DNA of 64,000 bases from Robiginitomaculum sp. (lineage in GTDB: Bacteria; Pseudomonadota; Alphaproteobacteria; Caulobacterales; Maricaulaceae), in contig WFUF01000025.1 in NCBI GenBank assembly GCA_015485155.1, positions 62,001 to 126,000 of the forward strand, read 5' to 3'. Made by a program: the position numbers and the translations under genes. Position 1 is the stretch's first letter; the number at the start of each line of letters is the position of its first letter. The notes under the pieces are model-generated. The model was not told the DNA's origin and ran no database searches. It saw only the letters and a list, made by a program, of their open reading frames with translations. Shown in pieces: positions 17,932 through 26,867 of this stretch.

Positions 17932-20439
17932 TTAAAACCGCTCAAGAAGTCGATCCAAATATTGCAACTCTTCCGCAGGTCGCCCTCGTTCGCCCGCCCG
18001 GCGCCGAAGCTCATTAAGTATTTCCCTGGCCCGCTCAGGATCAATTAAATCCGGTACCAAAGCGTCACCTCCGGCCAAGCCGCCAGCATTCCCTGCGCGG
18101 CCAAAGGCATCTCGGCCACGGCCCTGATTGTTTTGCAAAACCTCGAGTATTTCCTGTGCCAGCGCCTCAGCGCCAGCACGCAATTGACCAAAGGCCTGCT
18201 GGCCTGAATCAAGCGCCTTCTCTGTTTGTCCCTGCTCCAGCGCCCTCTTTGCCTCTGTCATGGCCTTTTGGGCCGCATCCAGCCCTGGTTCAGCGGGTGA
18301 ACCTGCACTCAATTGCCCCGAGTTTTCCAGCTCATCTAACTTGCCTAATACGCCTGCTTGTTGCTCGGACAACTCCTTAAGGGCTCCGGGATCAACAGCC
18401 GGCGCAGCAATGCCGTCACCGTTATCTGGCTGTCCTTCTGCATTTAATTGTTGTTGAATTCGGTCCAGAATCTCACGTTGCTCCCCCAACATTTCCCCTA
18501 ATTCCTCCAGCGCTTTTCGCATTGCCTCGGCAATTATGTTTTGCTCCCCTGCGCCCTGTCCACCTCCAGCCAGTTGCATTTTCATGTTTTGTAACAACTC
18601 AGCCAGCGCCCGCAACAAGGACCTGGCATCCTTTGTTGCTCCGGTTTCGGCCAAAGCCTGCAGAGCATCAAGCATTTCCTGCAACTGGTCTGCTGACATG
18701 GCCGAGGCAGATCCGCCGCCTTGCGCCTCTTTTTCCTGTAACGCAGCTTTGGCCAAAGCCTGTAAATATCTTTTGACTGCTGCTTCGTATTTTTGGCTAA
18801 GACGCTGCAACTCAGAAGCCGGGGCCGAAAGCAGCAAGGCGTTTTGCAAAGCTTTTTCTGCAAGCTTCATTGCCGCAAGCGCACTTTCCAGCTCCCCGCC
18901 CTCAGCCTGCAAAATTATTTCCCACATTTCCTGATCAAGATCATCAAGATCACTTCTGGTTTTAGCTTTTCGCAGCCTTTCTTGAACATAAGATAAACCA
19001 ATCCACACCAGCAGGTCGTCTATCCCGCCAAACTCCGGGGCCCTCATTACTGCAGACATAAGTGCGGCTGCGCGCTGAATTTGCTCTGGGGCCTGTCGCA
19101 AACGACTCTTTGATGACTGGGTAAACAGCCTGTCATTGCCAATATAAACCGGGTCTGTATCTTCTGCCCCTTTATCAAGATACGGATTTATATCACGCAT
19201 TACCAATAGCCTCTGCTCTGCTATTGCTTTAGCCAGAGGTTTGATCAGCAGTTTCTCAGGAAGAATTATCTCTCTCGTGCTGCTTTGTCCGCTCTGCCCT
19301 GCGCCATCAACAGCCTCCAGCCGCAATTGCACCGGCATTCCAGCGAATAAATGCCTGGTAAAATCATGTTCTATTTTTTGATTCAGGTCCCTACCGGGTG
19401 AAATCGGCAGCTTTATGCGATCTGTCTTGGGAAAATTTCCTTTAGCCTTGGTTTCTAAAATCAGCCAAACCTGCTCCACAGCAAAATCATCATGAGCCGC
19501 AAGCTTAAATGCTAATTCATCTCTCTCATTAGCAATCGGATCATTGGCAAATGTAATTTGTGGTGGCAAATCTGTTCTTTGGCTAATATTCCAGGTGCCC
19601 TTTGCTCCTGCTGATAATTTAAGGAGGCTGCTTTTTTGTAAAACGACCTTGGCCTCAAAAACACCCTCACCTAATTCTGACAACCTGATTTTTTTTCGAT
19701 CATCAGCAATAATCGAAAGGTTTGGCCTTCGCCGGCTCTGACTTACCCGCACCACAAATTCGGATCCGGCCAGTGCTGCAACTGATCCGGTATCGGCAGG
19801 TGTGTTTGGCAAAAATATCGGTGGTAAGTTTGTATATTGCGGCTGATTGATCCAGGCCTCCACACTTACATTTGCCTCTGGGCCAAGCAGTAATCCTGGA
19901 TATAGTGCCAGCAAAAGACGATCTTCTGCATTTTTTCCAGCTATAACAAGCCCGGAAAAAACTGCTAAAAACACCAATACCCGCAAGGCAAGAACATCTG
20001 TTTTTGCCCAAATTGCCCGTGCTGGAAAAAACCGTAAAAAGCGCAAGTCATGTTGGGTTCTTTTTTTGTGTTCTTCCCATAATATTTGAGAATCTGTTGC
20101 TGATATTGCAGCCGGCCTGTCATACAACGAGGCTAGGCTGCCGGCAGCAAGCCGGTTTTCACTTTCAACCCGCCGTTCCGCATCAACCGAAGCAAAGCCG
20201 GTTTTTTTTGAGAGGTTTTTGCGCAAAAACCCAAAAAAACAAACCCCAGTAAAAGCCAAAGCCAGCAAACGAACCGGATCCCCTGTTTGCTCAAACAAGC
20301 CAAACCAGGCCAGCGCTATAAATGCAAACGGAAACAGGATTGCTGGAAAAAGCACAGCCAGCAGCCTCTCCCACCACAGCACTAATTGTGCCCAGCGCAG
20401 AATAAGAAACAAACGAAAACTGGTCGCAAATTTGTTCAT
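17932..20439 (-). CDS. TIGR02302 family (DUF4175) membrane protein
   Basis: An 835-residue protein characteristic of alphaproteobacteria. Three hydrophobic segments near the N-terminus (about residues 20-75 and near 155-175) are followed by a long extracytoplasmic part with beta-rich sections and helical, Gln/Glu/Gly-rich C-terminal regions (around GGGQGAGEQN and GEQREILDRIQQQLNAEG). Family function is unknown. The ATG at 20439 is used; a TTG ten codons upstream is less likely. In related genomes the gene usually follows lysA in an argH-lipoprotein-lysA-TIGR02302 order; here lysA is absent and a terminator-like hairpin separates it from the lipoprotein gene. Confidence 0.85.
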   Translation of the reverse strand: MNKFATSFRLFLILRWAQLVLWWERLLAVLFPAILFPFAFIALAWFGLFEQTGDPVRLLALAFTGVCFFGFLRKNLSKKTGFASVDAERRVESENRLAAGSLASLYDRPAAISATDSQILWEEHKKRTQHDLRFLRFFPARAIWAKTDVLALRVLVFLAVFSGLVIAGKNAEDRLLLALYPGLLLGPEANVSVEAWINQPQYTNLPPIFLPNTPADTGSVAALAGSEFVVRVSQSRRRPNLSIIADDRKKIRLSELGEGVFEAKVVLQKSSLLKLSAGAKGTWNISQRTDLPPQITFANDPIANERDELAFKLAAHDDFAVEQVWLILETKAKGNFPKTDRIKLPISPGRDLNQKIEHDFTRHLFAGMPVQLRLEAVDGAGQSGQSSTREIILPEKLLIKPLAKAIAEQRLLVMRDINPYLDKGAEDTDPVYIGNDRLFTQSSKSRLRQAPEQIQRAAALMSAVMRAPEFGGIDDLLVWIGLSYVQERLRKAKTRSDLDDLDQEMWEIILQAEGGELESALAAMKLAEKALQNALLLSAPASELQRLSQKYEAAVKRYLQALAKAALQEKEAQGGGSASAMSADQLQEMLDALQALAETGATKDARSLLRALAELLQNMKMQLAGGGQGAGEQNIIAEAMRKALEELGEMLGEQREILDRIQQQLNAEGQPDNGDGIAAPAVDPGALKELSEQQAGVLGKLDELENSGQLSAGSPAEPGLDAAQKAMTEAKRALEQGQTEKALDSGQQAFGQLRAGAEALAQEILEVLQNNQGRGRDAFGRAGNAGGLAGGDALVPDLIDPERAREILNELRRRAGERGRPAEELQYLDRLLERF

Positions 20440-20530
20440 AATGCAAACATTAGGGCAGTTCCGGTTCAAAATGAACTAAAAATGCAGTCTCCTATTATGT
20501 CGCATTTATCCAGACGTAAAACTCTGTCCT

Positions 20531-20571
20531 TAAAAATAGCAAAGCGCCTTAAACAGCTCTAAAGGCGGCTT
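20531..20571 (-). terminator. Predicted intrinsic terminator of the argH-lipoprotein operon
   Basis: On the minus strand a GC-rich stem (AAGCCGCCTT paired with AAGGCGCTT, one bulged base, about 11-nt loop) is followed within three bases by TATTTTTA. It lies just after the lipoprotein stop, so it fits a rho-independent terminator for argH and the lipoprotein gene. Confidence 0.6.
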
Positions 20572-20578
20572 GCCATTG

Positions 20579-20758
20579 TCATGATTGCTGTTCTTGTGAA
20601 ATTTTTGGCTGTGACATCTCTTGTGAGGCTGGACTGTCTCCCCACATTGGCGGTGGAGTTTGCGGATCTCCACGAACACCACATGCTCCAAGGGACAGGG
20701 CAAACATCATTGTACCTGTCAAAACAAATAGTTTTTTTGGGTGTATAACACTAATCAT
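20579..20758 (-). CDS. Small LptM-like lipoprotein
   Basis: A 59-residue predicted lipoprotein. After a short basic start (MISVIHPKK) comes a hydrophobic segment ending in the lipobox LGAC, and the mature part begins [12 protein letters not shown], the CG-x-RGD/KG-P style of LptM/YifL-like lipoproteins encoded next to argH or lysA. The ATG at 20758 overlaps the argH stop by 4 bp (ATGA), which I prefer over a TTG five codons earlier. LptM in enterobacteria assists LptD maturation; whether that holds here is unknown. Confidence 0.75.
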   Translation of the reverse strand: MISVIHPKKLFVLTGTMMFALSLGACGVRGDPQTPPPMWGDSPASQEMSQPKISQEQQS

Positions 20759-22152
20759 AGGCGTTTTTTCCAATTTTGAATTTGCAATTCTACCTGTGCC
20801 GGAGCAGTTCCGCCATAGGAGGTGCGGCTTTTTACAGAATTTTGTGGCGAAAGAACGTCAAACACCCTTGCCGTAATTTTTGGCTCATACCCCTGCATGT
20901 CCTGCAGGCTTAGCTGATCCAGATCACACGTCTTTTCTTCTCCCAAACGAACAATTGAACCAGAAATATGGTGTGCCTCACGAAAAGTCTTGCCAGCCTC
21001 GCGCACCAGCCAGTCTGCCAGATCCGTAGCCGTAGCAAAGCCACCTCCGGCAGCAGCTTGCATTTTATCACGGTGCATTTGAATATCGCCCACCAATGCC
21101 GTCATAACCTGCACACACAAGGCCAAAGTGTGCATGGCATCAAATACTGGTTCCTTGTCTTCTTGCATGTCTTTTGAATAGGCCAGAGGCAGACCCTTTA
21201 GCACAATAAGCAGACTTTGAAATGCCCCAGCAACTCGCCCGGTTTTTGCCCGCACCAGTTCCGCTGCATCAGGGTTGCGTTTTTGCGGCATAATAGACGA
21301 CCCGGTAGAAAACCGGTCACTAAAACTGGCAAAACCCACGGCCGTAGATGTCCAATACACCATCTCATCTGCAAGACGAGATAAATGCACTGCGCATATG
21401 CTGGCAGCAGAAAGCGCCTCCAGAGCAAAGTCCCGTGATGAAACCGCATCCATTGAATTAGCCATTGGTCGCTTAAAGCCTAAGGATTTAGCTGTTTGTT
21501 CACGATCAATTGCAAATGCGGTTCCTGCCAAAGCAGCAGAGCCAAGTGGGCACTCATTAAGCCTGGCACACGCATCCTTAAAACGCCCGGCATCACGATC
21601 CAGCATTTCAACAAAAGCCAGCAAATGATGCCCAAAAGTAACTGGTTGCGCCGTTTGCAAATGGGTAAGACCCGGCATTATGGTATCGGCATGCTCCTCG
21701 GCACGGATGAGCAATTGCCGTTGCAGGTCCTTGATCCCTCTTACCTGTTGTTCCAGGGCAGATCGCAGCCACAATCGAAAATCCGTGGCCACCTGATCGT
21801 TGCGTGAGCGCGCAGTGTGTAGCTTTCCTGCCAGCGGGCCAATTAACTCACCAAGTCTTGCCTCCACGTGCATGTGGATGTCTTCTTTTTCCGCTGTGAA
21901 CTCAAAGGTGCCAGATTCTATTTCCTGCAAGATTTGCTCTAAACCGGTTTGGATTTTTTCTGCTTCTGCCTTGCTTAAAATACCCACCGAACCTAGCATG
22001 GTAACGTGTGCTATTGACCCGGCAATATCCTCGGCAGCCATTTGCTTGTCTACATCAATGCTGGCATTAATGATCTGCATCAAATTATCTGCAGAAGCGG
22101 CAAAACGCCCCCCCCAAAGAGGATTGACTTTGTCATGGTTTTTCGGTGCCAT
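20755..22152 (-). CDS. argH: Argininosuccinate lyase
   Basis: Cleaves argininosuccinate to arginine and fumarate, the last step of arginine synthesis. The 465 residues carry the fumarase-superfamily signature [18 protein letters not shown], the catalytic region [15 protein letters not shown] and the N-terminal WGGRFAA. An ATG 39 bases upstream is in frame, but the ATG at 22152 is preceded by AGGA and gives the standard N-terminus. It diverges from the tlpA-like gene with 37 bp between starts. It is followed by the lipoprotein gene with a 4-bp overlap. Confidence 0.96.
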   Translation of the reverse strand: MAPKNHDKVNPLWGGRFAASADNLMQIINASIDVDKQMAAEDIAGSIAHVTMLGSVGILSKAEAEKIQTGLEQILQEIESGTFEFTAEKEDIHMHVEARLGELIGPLAGKLHTARSRNDQVATDFRLWLRSALEQQVRGIKDLQRQLLIRAEEHADTIMPGLTHLQTAQPVTFGHHLLAFVEMLDRDAGRFKDACARLNECPLGSAALAGTAFAIDREQTAKSLGFKRPMANSMDAVSSRDFALEALSAASICAVHLSRLADEMVYWTSTAVGFASFSDRFSTGSSIMPQKRNPDAAELVRAKTGRVAGAFQSLLIVLKGLPLAYSKDMQEDKEPVFDAMHTLALCVQVMTALVGDIQMHRDKMQAAAGGGFATATDLADWLVREAGKTFREAHHISGSIVRLGEEKTCDLDQLSLQDMQGYEPKITARVFDVLSPQNSVKSRTSYGGTAPAQVELQIQNWKKRL

Positions 22153-22189
22153 AGGATAGTTTCCTGTTTCCCTGTAATTTAGGTTTTTC

Positions 22190-22816
22190 ATGTCAAACGC
22201 ACTAAAAATCTGCCTGCTTGCTTTCGCCCTGCTTGGCTTTAGCGCTATTTCTTTCGTGGTCTACGATGCTTTGTTTAAGCCCACAAGAACCCAAAGCAAC
22301 TCAAATACCGCTGCAACAGCTCCGGTTTTGGGAAAACTGGTCACACTGAACCCACGCCCACCTCAGCCAAAATCCGTGTTCTTAGATGAAAATGGTAATG
22401 AACAGCGGTTAAGCAATTTTCATGGACAGGTTGTTTTGCTTAACATCTGGGCCACATGGTGCGTGCCTTGCGTTAAGGAAATGCCTTCTTTGGATTTGCT
22501 ACAAGGACAACTTGGCGGTGATGATTTTCGGGTTGTTGCTATTTCCGTAGATCGTTCCGTACAGGATGCTGAAACCTTTTATCGGGAAAAGGAAATTAAA
22601 CACCTTGATTTTTATCTCGATAAAAATCTGGCAATAGCTCAGGAACTGTTTGTAAAAAACTATCCGTCCGGCCTGCCTATATCTGTACTATATGATCGTA
22701 AGGGCCAAGAGCTGGCACGGCTTTCAGGCGGATTTGACTGGGTTTCCGAAACGGCTATTTCTGCGATTAAGCAAGCCATTTCAGCGCCGGTTGATGCGCC
22801 GGTGCTCACGGAATAA
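22190..22816 (+). CDS. tlpA: TlpA/ResA-like membrane-anchored thioredoxin
   Basis: A 208-residue thiol-disulfide protein. The N-terminal hydrophobic segment ([22 protein letters not shown]) is a signal anchor; the thioredoxin-like domain has the active site [12 protein letters not shown] and later VAISVDR and the cis-proline region YPSGLPISV. TlpA proteins reduce periplasmic cysteines, for example during cytochrome c or oxidase assembly. Its location divergent from argH is typical of alphaproteobacteria. Its last 36 bp overlap the convergent small membrane protein gene. Confidence 0.9.
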   Translation: MSNALKICLLAFALLGFSAISFVVYDALFKPTRTQSNSNTAATAPVLGKLVTLNPRPPQPKSVFLDENGNEQRLSNFHGQVVLLNIWATWCVPCVKEMPSLDLLQGQLGGDDFRVVAISVDRSVQDAETFYREKEIKHLDFYLDKNLAIAQELFVKNYPSGLPISVLYDRKGQELARLSGGFDWVSETAISAIKQAISAPVDAPVLTE

Positions 22817-22993
22817 CATTACTAACGCCCCGGCAGCTATTGAAATAGCCAGCCAAGCAACATCTTCAGCCCAACCATCACGCAGGCGGGTTAACACAAA
22901 CCCTGCCACAATGCTTGCAATAAGTGTCAAAACCAGTGGCCAGCCTGCCGGTTTGGCCGCAGGTTTTTGGTTATGCCTGATTTTACTTGCCAT
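22781..22993 (-). CDS. Small two-helix membrane protein, unknown function
   Basis: A 70-residue protein with a basic N-terminus (MASKIRHNQKPAAKPAG) and two hydrophobic stretches (WPLVLTLIASIVAGFVL and [17 protein letters not shown]) ending in a basic tail (REHRRINRR). I do not recognise a named family. The ATG at 22993 has AGGA seven bases upstream; an earlier ATG at 23041 lacks such a signal. It overlaps the 3' end of the convergent tlpA-like gene by 36 bp. The good ribosome site and membrane-protein composition make it a plausible real gene. Confidence 0.55.
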   Translation of the reverse strand: MASKIRHNQKPAAKPAGWPLVLTLIASIVAGFVLTRLRDGWAEDVAWLAISIAAGALVMLFREHRRINRR

Positions 22994-23139
22994 CTCGTGT
23001 CCTGTTCTGGATCGAATAATGACTATAGCAGCAAAAATCACGCCAATCGAATCATTGCAAAGCCGTGCCAGAACCTAACCATAACACAATATGGCACCGG
23101 TTGTTTGTTCGTGCCGGTCAGACTTGCAGTTCGGTTTGC

Positions 23140-24066
23140 TTAAAGAGCGGCTTCCAGTTCTGGAAGCGCCTTAAACAAATCCATCACCAACCCGTAATCG
23201 GCAACCTGAAAAATTGGAGCCTCTTCGTCCTTGTTAATAGCAACAATGATCTTGCTGTCCTTCATTCCTGCCAAATGCTGAATTGCACCAGAAATGCCAA
23301 CAGCAATATATAGCTCCGGAGCAACCACTTTTCCGGTTTGCCCAACCTGATAATCATTGGGAACAAAGCCCGCATCAACCGCAGCGCGCGAAGCACCAAC
23401 TGCAGCACCAAGCTTGTCGGCTATGCGCTCCAACATGGAAAAATTATCTCCTGAGCCCATTCCCCGACCTCCGGAAATAATAATTTTGGCCGCTGTTAAC
23501 TCCGGCCGGTCTGATTTGGTTAGCTCCTCGGAAACAAATTCAGAGGCAAATGGCCCATCAGGAGCATCCACATTGCGAACACTTGCACTTCCACCATCTT
23601 CCGCAGCAGAAAACGCCGTTGCCCGCACAGTAATAACCTTCTTGGCATCGTTTGACTTTATTTTCTGCATGGCATTGCCTGCATAAATCGGTCTTACAAA
23701 GGTATCAGAAGAAACCACCTCGGTAATTTCAGATATTTGCATTACATCCAATTTAGCCGCAATACGCGGCAAGATGTTTTTACCCGTAGTTGTTGCCGCA
23801 GCCAAAACCGCGTCATACTCTGCCATCATTGGTACAATCAGTGCTTCCATGGCTTCGGCTATTGGTCTGGCAAGACCCGGACTATCTGCAAGCAGAACAT
23901 CAGAGACCCCTTTCAAATTAGCCGCAGCATCAGCAACCGCACGGGCATTGTGACCCGCAACCAGCACATCCACTTCTGCACCCATCGCGATGGCCGCAGA
24001 TACGGTTTTTGCAGTTGCGTCATTAAGTTCAAGATTATTGTGTTCAGCGATTATAAGGCTTCGCAT
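23140..24066 (-). CDS. etfA: Electron transfer flavoprotein subunit alpha
   Basis: A 308-residue FixB/EtfA protein. With EtfB it forms the FAD/AMP heterodimer that carries electrons from acyl-CoA and other dehydrogenases to ETF:quinone oxidoreductase. The C-terminal FAD domain is clear: SGGRGMGSGDNF, AAVGASRAAVDAGFVPNDYQVGQTGKVVAPELYIAVGISGAIQH (in segments) and the terminal ADYGLVMDLFKALPEL. The ATG overlaps the etfB stop by one base (TAATG). It is the last gene of the HIG1-cobalamin adenosyltransferase-etfB-etfA group. Confidence 0.96.
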   Translation of the reverse strand: MRSLIIAEHNNLELNDATAKTVSAAIAMGAEVDVLVAGHNARAVADAAANLKGVSDVLLADSPGLARPIAEAMEALIVPMMAEYDAVLAAATTTGKNILPRIAAKLDVMQISEITEVVSSDTFVRPIYAGNAMQKIKSNDAKKVITVRATAFSAAEDGGSASVRNVDAPDGPFASEFVSEELTKSDRPELTAAKIIISGGRGMGSGDNFSMLERIADKLGAAVGASRAAVDAGFVPNDYQVGQTGKVVAPELYIAVGISGAIQHLAGMKDSKIIVAINKDEEAPIFQVADYGLVMDLFKALPELEAAL

Positions 24067-24815
24067 TAGATCACCCCTGCTTCATTTTTTAATTTAGCGA
24101 CCAATTCATCCACACCTTCCAGAATTACCCCGGCTTTTCTTCCCTCTGGCTCCGAGGTTTCCACCACTTCCAGGCGCGGCGTAAAATCAACACCAAAATC
24201 ACCAGAGTCCTTCACATCAATGGGCTTGCGTTTGGCCTTCATAATATTGGGAAGCGATGCATATCTTGGCTCATTGAGGCGCAGATCCGTAGTAATTACC
24301 GCAGGCAGGTTTAATTTCAGGGTTTGCAGACCGCCGTCAATTTCTCTGGTCAACAGTATATGGTCGCTCTCTTTGACAAGCTCCGAAGCAAATGTGCCTT
24401 GCGGCCAACCCAAAAGCGCAGCCAGCATCTGGCCGGTTTGATTGCTGTCATCGTCAATAGCCTGCTTACCCAGAATCACCATTTCCGGAGATTCTTCCTC
24501 CACAATTTTGGCTAAAACCTTGGCAACAGCCAATGGCTCGACCATTTGATCGGTTTCAACCAAAATTCCCCGATCAGCACCCATGGCCAAAGCGGTGCGG
24601 ATAGTTTCCTGCGCCTGTTTCGGGCCAATGGAAACCACAACAACTTCCGTCACAATGTCTTTTTCTTTCAGGCGAACCGCTTCTTCTACCGCGATCTCGC
24701 AAAATGGATTCATCGACATTTTCACATTGGCCAGATCCACGCCGGAACCATCCGCCTTGACCCGTACCTTGACGTTAAAATCAACCACCCTTTTTACCGG
24801 GACCAGTACTTTCAT
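24066..24815 (-). CDS. etfB: Electron transfer flavoprotein subunit beta
   Basis: A 249-residue EtfB/FixA protein, the AMP-binding partner of EtfA. The N-terminus [19 protein letters not shown] and the signature region [24 protein letters not shown] and [29 protein letters not shown] (in segments) are typical. A strong AAGGAG lies seven to eight bases before the ATG. It follows the adenosyltransferase gene by 61 bp and abuts etfA. Confidence 0.96.
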   Translation of the reverse strand: MKVLVPVKRVVDFNVKVRVKADGSGVDLANVKMSMNPFCEIAVEEAVRLKEKDIVTEVVVVSIGPKQAQETIRTALAMGADRGILVETDQMVEPLAVAKVLAKIVEEESPEMVILGKQAIDDDSNQTGQMLAALLGWPQGTFASELVKESDHILLTREIDGGLQTLKLNLPAVITTDLRLNEPRYASLPNIMKAKRKPIDVKDSGDFGVDFTPRLEVVETSEPEGRKAGVILEGVDELVAKLKNEAGVI

Positions 24816-24876
24816 TTTTTTCTCCTTCAGCGCAACCGCCGACCTGTTATCTGCCTAGCCAGTACACTGCTTTCGG

Positions 24877-25470
24877 TCAACAGGCAGATTGTCCTTTACT
24901 GCCACGACTTGCTCCTGGCTGCCACAAAACCTCATCATCGCCTGAAGCGTTTACATAGCGCGCCGCCACAAATAAATAGTCTGATAACCTGTTCAAATAC
25001 GCCAAAGCACATGGGTTTACCCATTGTTCTTTGGGTATCAATAAAGCCTCTCGCTCGGCCCGCCGACAAACTGCCCTGGCAAAATGTAGTCTGGCCCCAG
25101 CTTCTGTTCCACCTGGAAGCACAAAGCTGCGCAATGGCGATAATTGCTGGTTCATGCGATCAATATCAAGCTCCAGGTTTTTTACCTGTTGCAAAACAAT
25201 ACGTAATGGTGGCGAATCTTTCTCTTCATCGGGGCCCGGGTGCGACAAATCCGCCCCTAAATCAAACAGTTCATTTTGAATGCGAGACAAATCATCTCTT
25301 AGAGCGGCGTCTAAAACAACACGAACCGTCAGACCAAGAGCGCTGTTTAACTCGTCAACAGCACCAATAGCGGCAAATCTTGGAGAGCTTTTGGCACAGC
25401 GGCTGCCATCAGAAAGGTGCGTATCACCGCCATCCCCTGTGCGGGTATAAATTTTGTTTAGCCTGACCAT
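24877..25470 (-). CDS. Cob(I)alamin adenosyltransferase (PduO type)
   Basis: A 197-residue PduO-type ATP:corrinoid adenosyltransferase that makes adenosylcobalamin. The N-terminal ATP-binding motif TRTGDGGDTHLSDGSR is clear, followed by GAVDELNSALG, the helical core and FVLPGGTEAGARLHFARAVCRRAER. Adenosylcobalamin would serve enzymes such as methylmalonyl-CoA mutase or ribonucleotide reductase, none of which is in this window. It sits 2 bp after the HIG1 gene and before etfBA, a conserved alphaproteobacterial arrangement. Confidence 0.93.
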   Translation of the reverse strand: MVRLNKIYTRTGDGGDTHLSDGSRCAKSSPRFAAIGAVDELNSALGLTVRVVLDAALRDDLSRIQNELFDLGADLSHPGPDEEKDSPPLRIVLQQVKNLELDIDRMNQQLSPLRSFVLPGGTEAGARLHFARAVCRRAEREALLIPKEQWVNPCALAYLNRLSDYLFVAARYVNASGDDEVLWQPGASRGSKGQSAC

Positions 25471-25472
25471 GA

Positions 25473-25673
25473 CTATCCGCCTGCATTTGATTTTAGATAG
25501 AAACCTATCATCAAAATTACAATTGCCACCGCCTGCAACACAACCCGCAGGCGCATCAGCTTGTTGGAGCGCTTATCCTGCTTGCCCTTATTGCGGCTCA
25601 TGGTGATAACCCCCGCCAACAAGGTTAGCGTCACCGCAGCAAGAGCGATAAACAGCAATATATCTATAAACAT
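25473..25673 (-). CDS. HIG1-domain twin-transmembrane protein
   Basis: A 66-residue protein with two membrane helices (FIDILLFIALAAVTLTLLAGVI and LQAVAIVILMIGFYL) joined by a basic loop. The loop and second helix start RSNKLMRLRVVLQAVAI match the HIG1 (hypoxia-induced gene 1) pattern found in mitochondrial Rcf1 and in short alphaproteobacterial proteins, where a role near respiratory complexes is inferred. The ATG at 25673 has a perfect AGGAGG eight bases upstream; longer frames starting further upstream would run into the Rieske gene and are unlikely. It precedes the adenosyltransferase by 2 bp. Confidence 0.82.
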   Translation of the reverse strand: MFIDILLFIALAAVTLTLLAGVITMSRNKGKQDKRSNKLMRLRVVLQAVAIVILMIGFYLKSNAGG

Positions 25674-25705
25674 TTGGTTGCCTCCTAATCCTGACGAAAA
25701 AGCTG

Positions 25706-26743
25706 TTAACTTCTCCACTTCAGGGTTTTTGCCCGCACCGGGTTTTGAAATGGTGTGTTGTTTTCCTGTGCGGTATTCCACGCTTTTTTCAAAGCAAAGT
25801 ACCATTTGGCCTGTACGTCTGCATCATGTATAAGCATGAGCTTTGGGTCGTACGCCAGTCCCTTTTGTTGTGCGTTTACAGCATCGCGATCCTGTCCCAC
25901 AAAAGTATCAACCGCTTTTCGTAATAGGGTATTTGGCACCAAGCTCATGACCGGGTGATCCCAGTAAAGCGCAATGGTAATTTGGGTTTGCTGATCATTT
26001 ACCGGCGTAACCGCTGTAAAGCCAACTACATATTTTTTGCCAATACGAACATACTCTACTCGAATCCCCGGAAGCTGAAACCTTATTTCCGTTTCTGGTC
26101 TGGCGCCAAGAAGTTTGTATAAAAACGAATTGCTCGAAGGAACATGCGGTAACATGGAAAAGCCACGCTCTACAGGCCCAAATTTTTTTGCCTTCTCATG
26201 CATGCTTTTTTCTGTGCGCCACCACCATTGCCGATGAATAAAGGCAATATGCGCAGGATCCATCAACCCGATAACCGCATGGTCAACATAACAGTTAAAA
26301 ACCGTCTTGGTGTGGACTTTTGGGGTGGCATCCCCCACAAAATCAAGCCGGTCCGGAAGCTGGTCGGGAAGTTTCTCACCCTGGTATATCCAGATAAGAC
26401 CCTGCTGTTCATGTACAGCAAAATTTTTGGTGGAAATTTTGGACAGGTCTTTGGTCTTTTGCTGCTCTTTGGTAAGAGAGGGGATGGCAACACACTTGCC
26501 TCCAGTGCCAAATCGCCAACCATGGTATGGGCACTCCACCTCTGTTGCGTCCTTATTTTGCACAAGCTTGCCGCTGGATAGCAAAATGCCGCGATGAGGA
26601 CAGATATCCCGGAGCGCAAATACCTGGCCATCAAAGCCCCGACCCAGCAATATCGGTTGTCCCAATAATTCCAGATGCAGGTGTTTTCCTGGCTGCAATT
26701 GCTGGCTTAATGCGCCAAAATACCAAAGTTCATTTAGATACAT
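25706..26743 (-). CDS. Rieske non-heme iron oxygenase, alpha-subunit type
   Basis: A 345-residue oxygenase. The N-terminal Rieske [2Fe-2S] site is Cys48-Pro-His50 and Cys71-x-x-His74 (ICPHRGI, CPYHGWRF). The catalytic iron site is Asp162-x-x-His165-x4-His170 in LMDPAHIAFIH. This is the layout of vanillate O-demethylase/phthalate dioxygenase-like alpha subunits; the substrate cannot be told. No reductase component is adjacent. The HIG1 gene begins 32 bp downstream, so co-transcription is possible, but functional linkage is unproven. The start is ATG without a clear ribosome site. Confidence 0.88.
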   Translation of the reverse strand: MYLNELWYFGALSQQLQPGKHLHLELLGQPILLGRGFDGQVFALRDICPHRGILLSSGKLVQNKDATEVECPYHGWRFGTGGKCVAIPSLTKEQQKTKDLSKISTKNFAVHEQQGLIWIYQGEKLPDQLPDRLDFVGDATPKVHTKTVFNCYVDHAVIGLMDPAHIAFIHRQWWWRTEKSMHEKAKKFGPVERGFSMLPHVPSSNSFLYKLLGARPETEIRFQLPGIRVEYVRIGKKYVVGFTAVTPVNDQQTQITIALYWDHPVMSLVPNTLLRKAVDTFVGQDRDAVNAQQKGLAYDPKLMLIHDADVQAKWYFALKKAWNTAQENNTPFQNPVRAKTLKWRS

Positions 26744-26831
26744 GGATATAGCTTGTACCGGGCTTCTGCTTTGACGAAAAGCCCCGCAGGTGCGGCAAAA
26801 AAGAAATTAATCTCGCTTTTTGAAAAACAAC

Positions 26832-26848
26832 CCGCTACATCATAGCGG
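26832..26848 (+). other. Small hairpin in the leader of the SMP-30-like gene
   Basis: A perfect 6-bp inverted repeat (CCGCTA, 5-nt loop CATCA, TAGCGG) ends 19 bases before the preferred ATG of the SMP-30-like gene. It could affect ribosome access or be chance; no T-run follows. Confidence 0.3.
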
Positions 26849-26867
26849 CAAATATGGGATTTTAACT

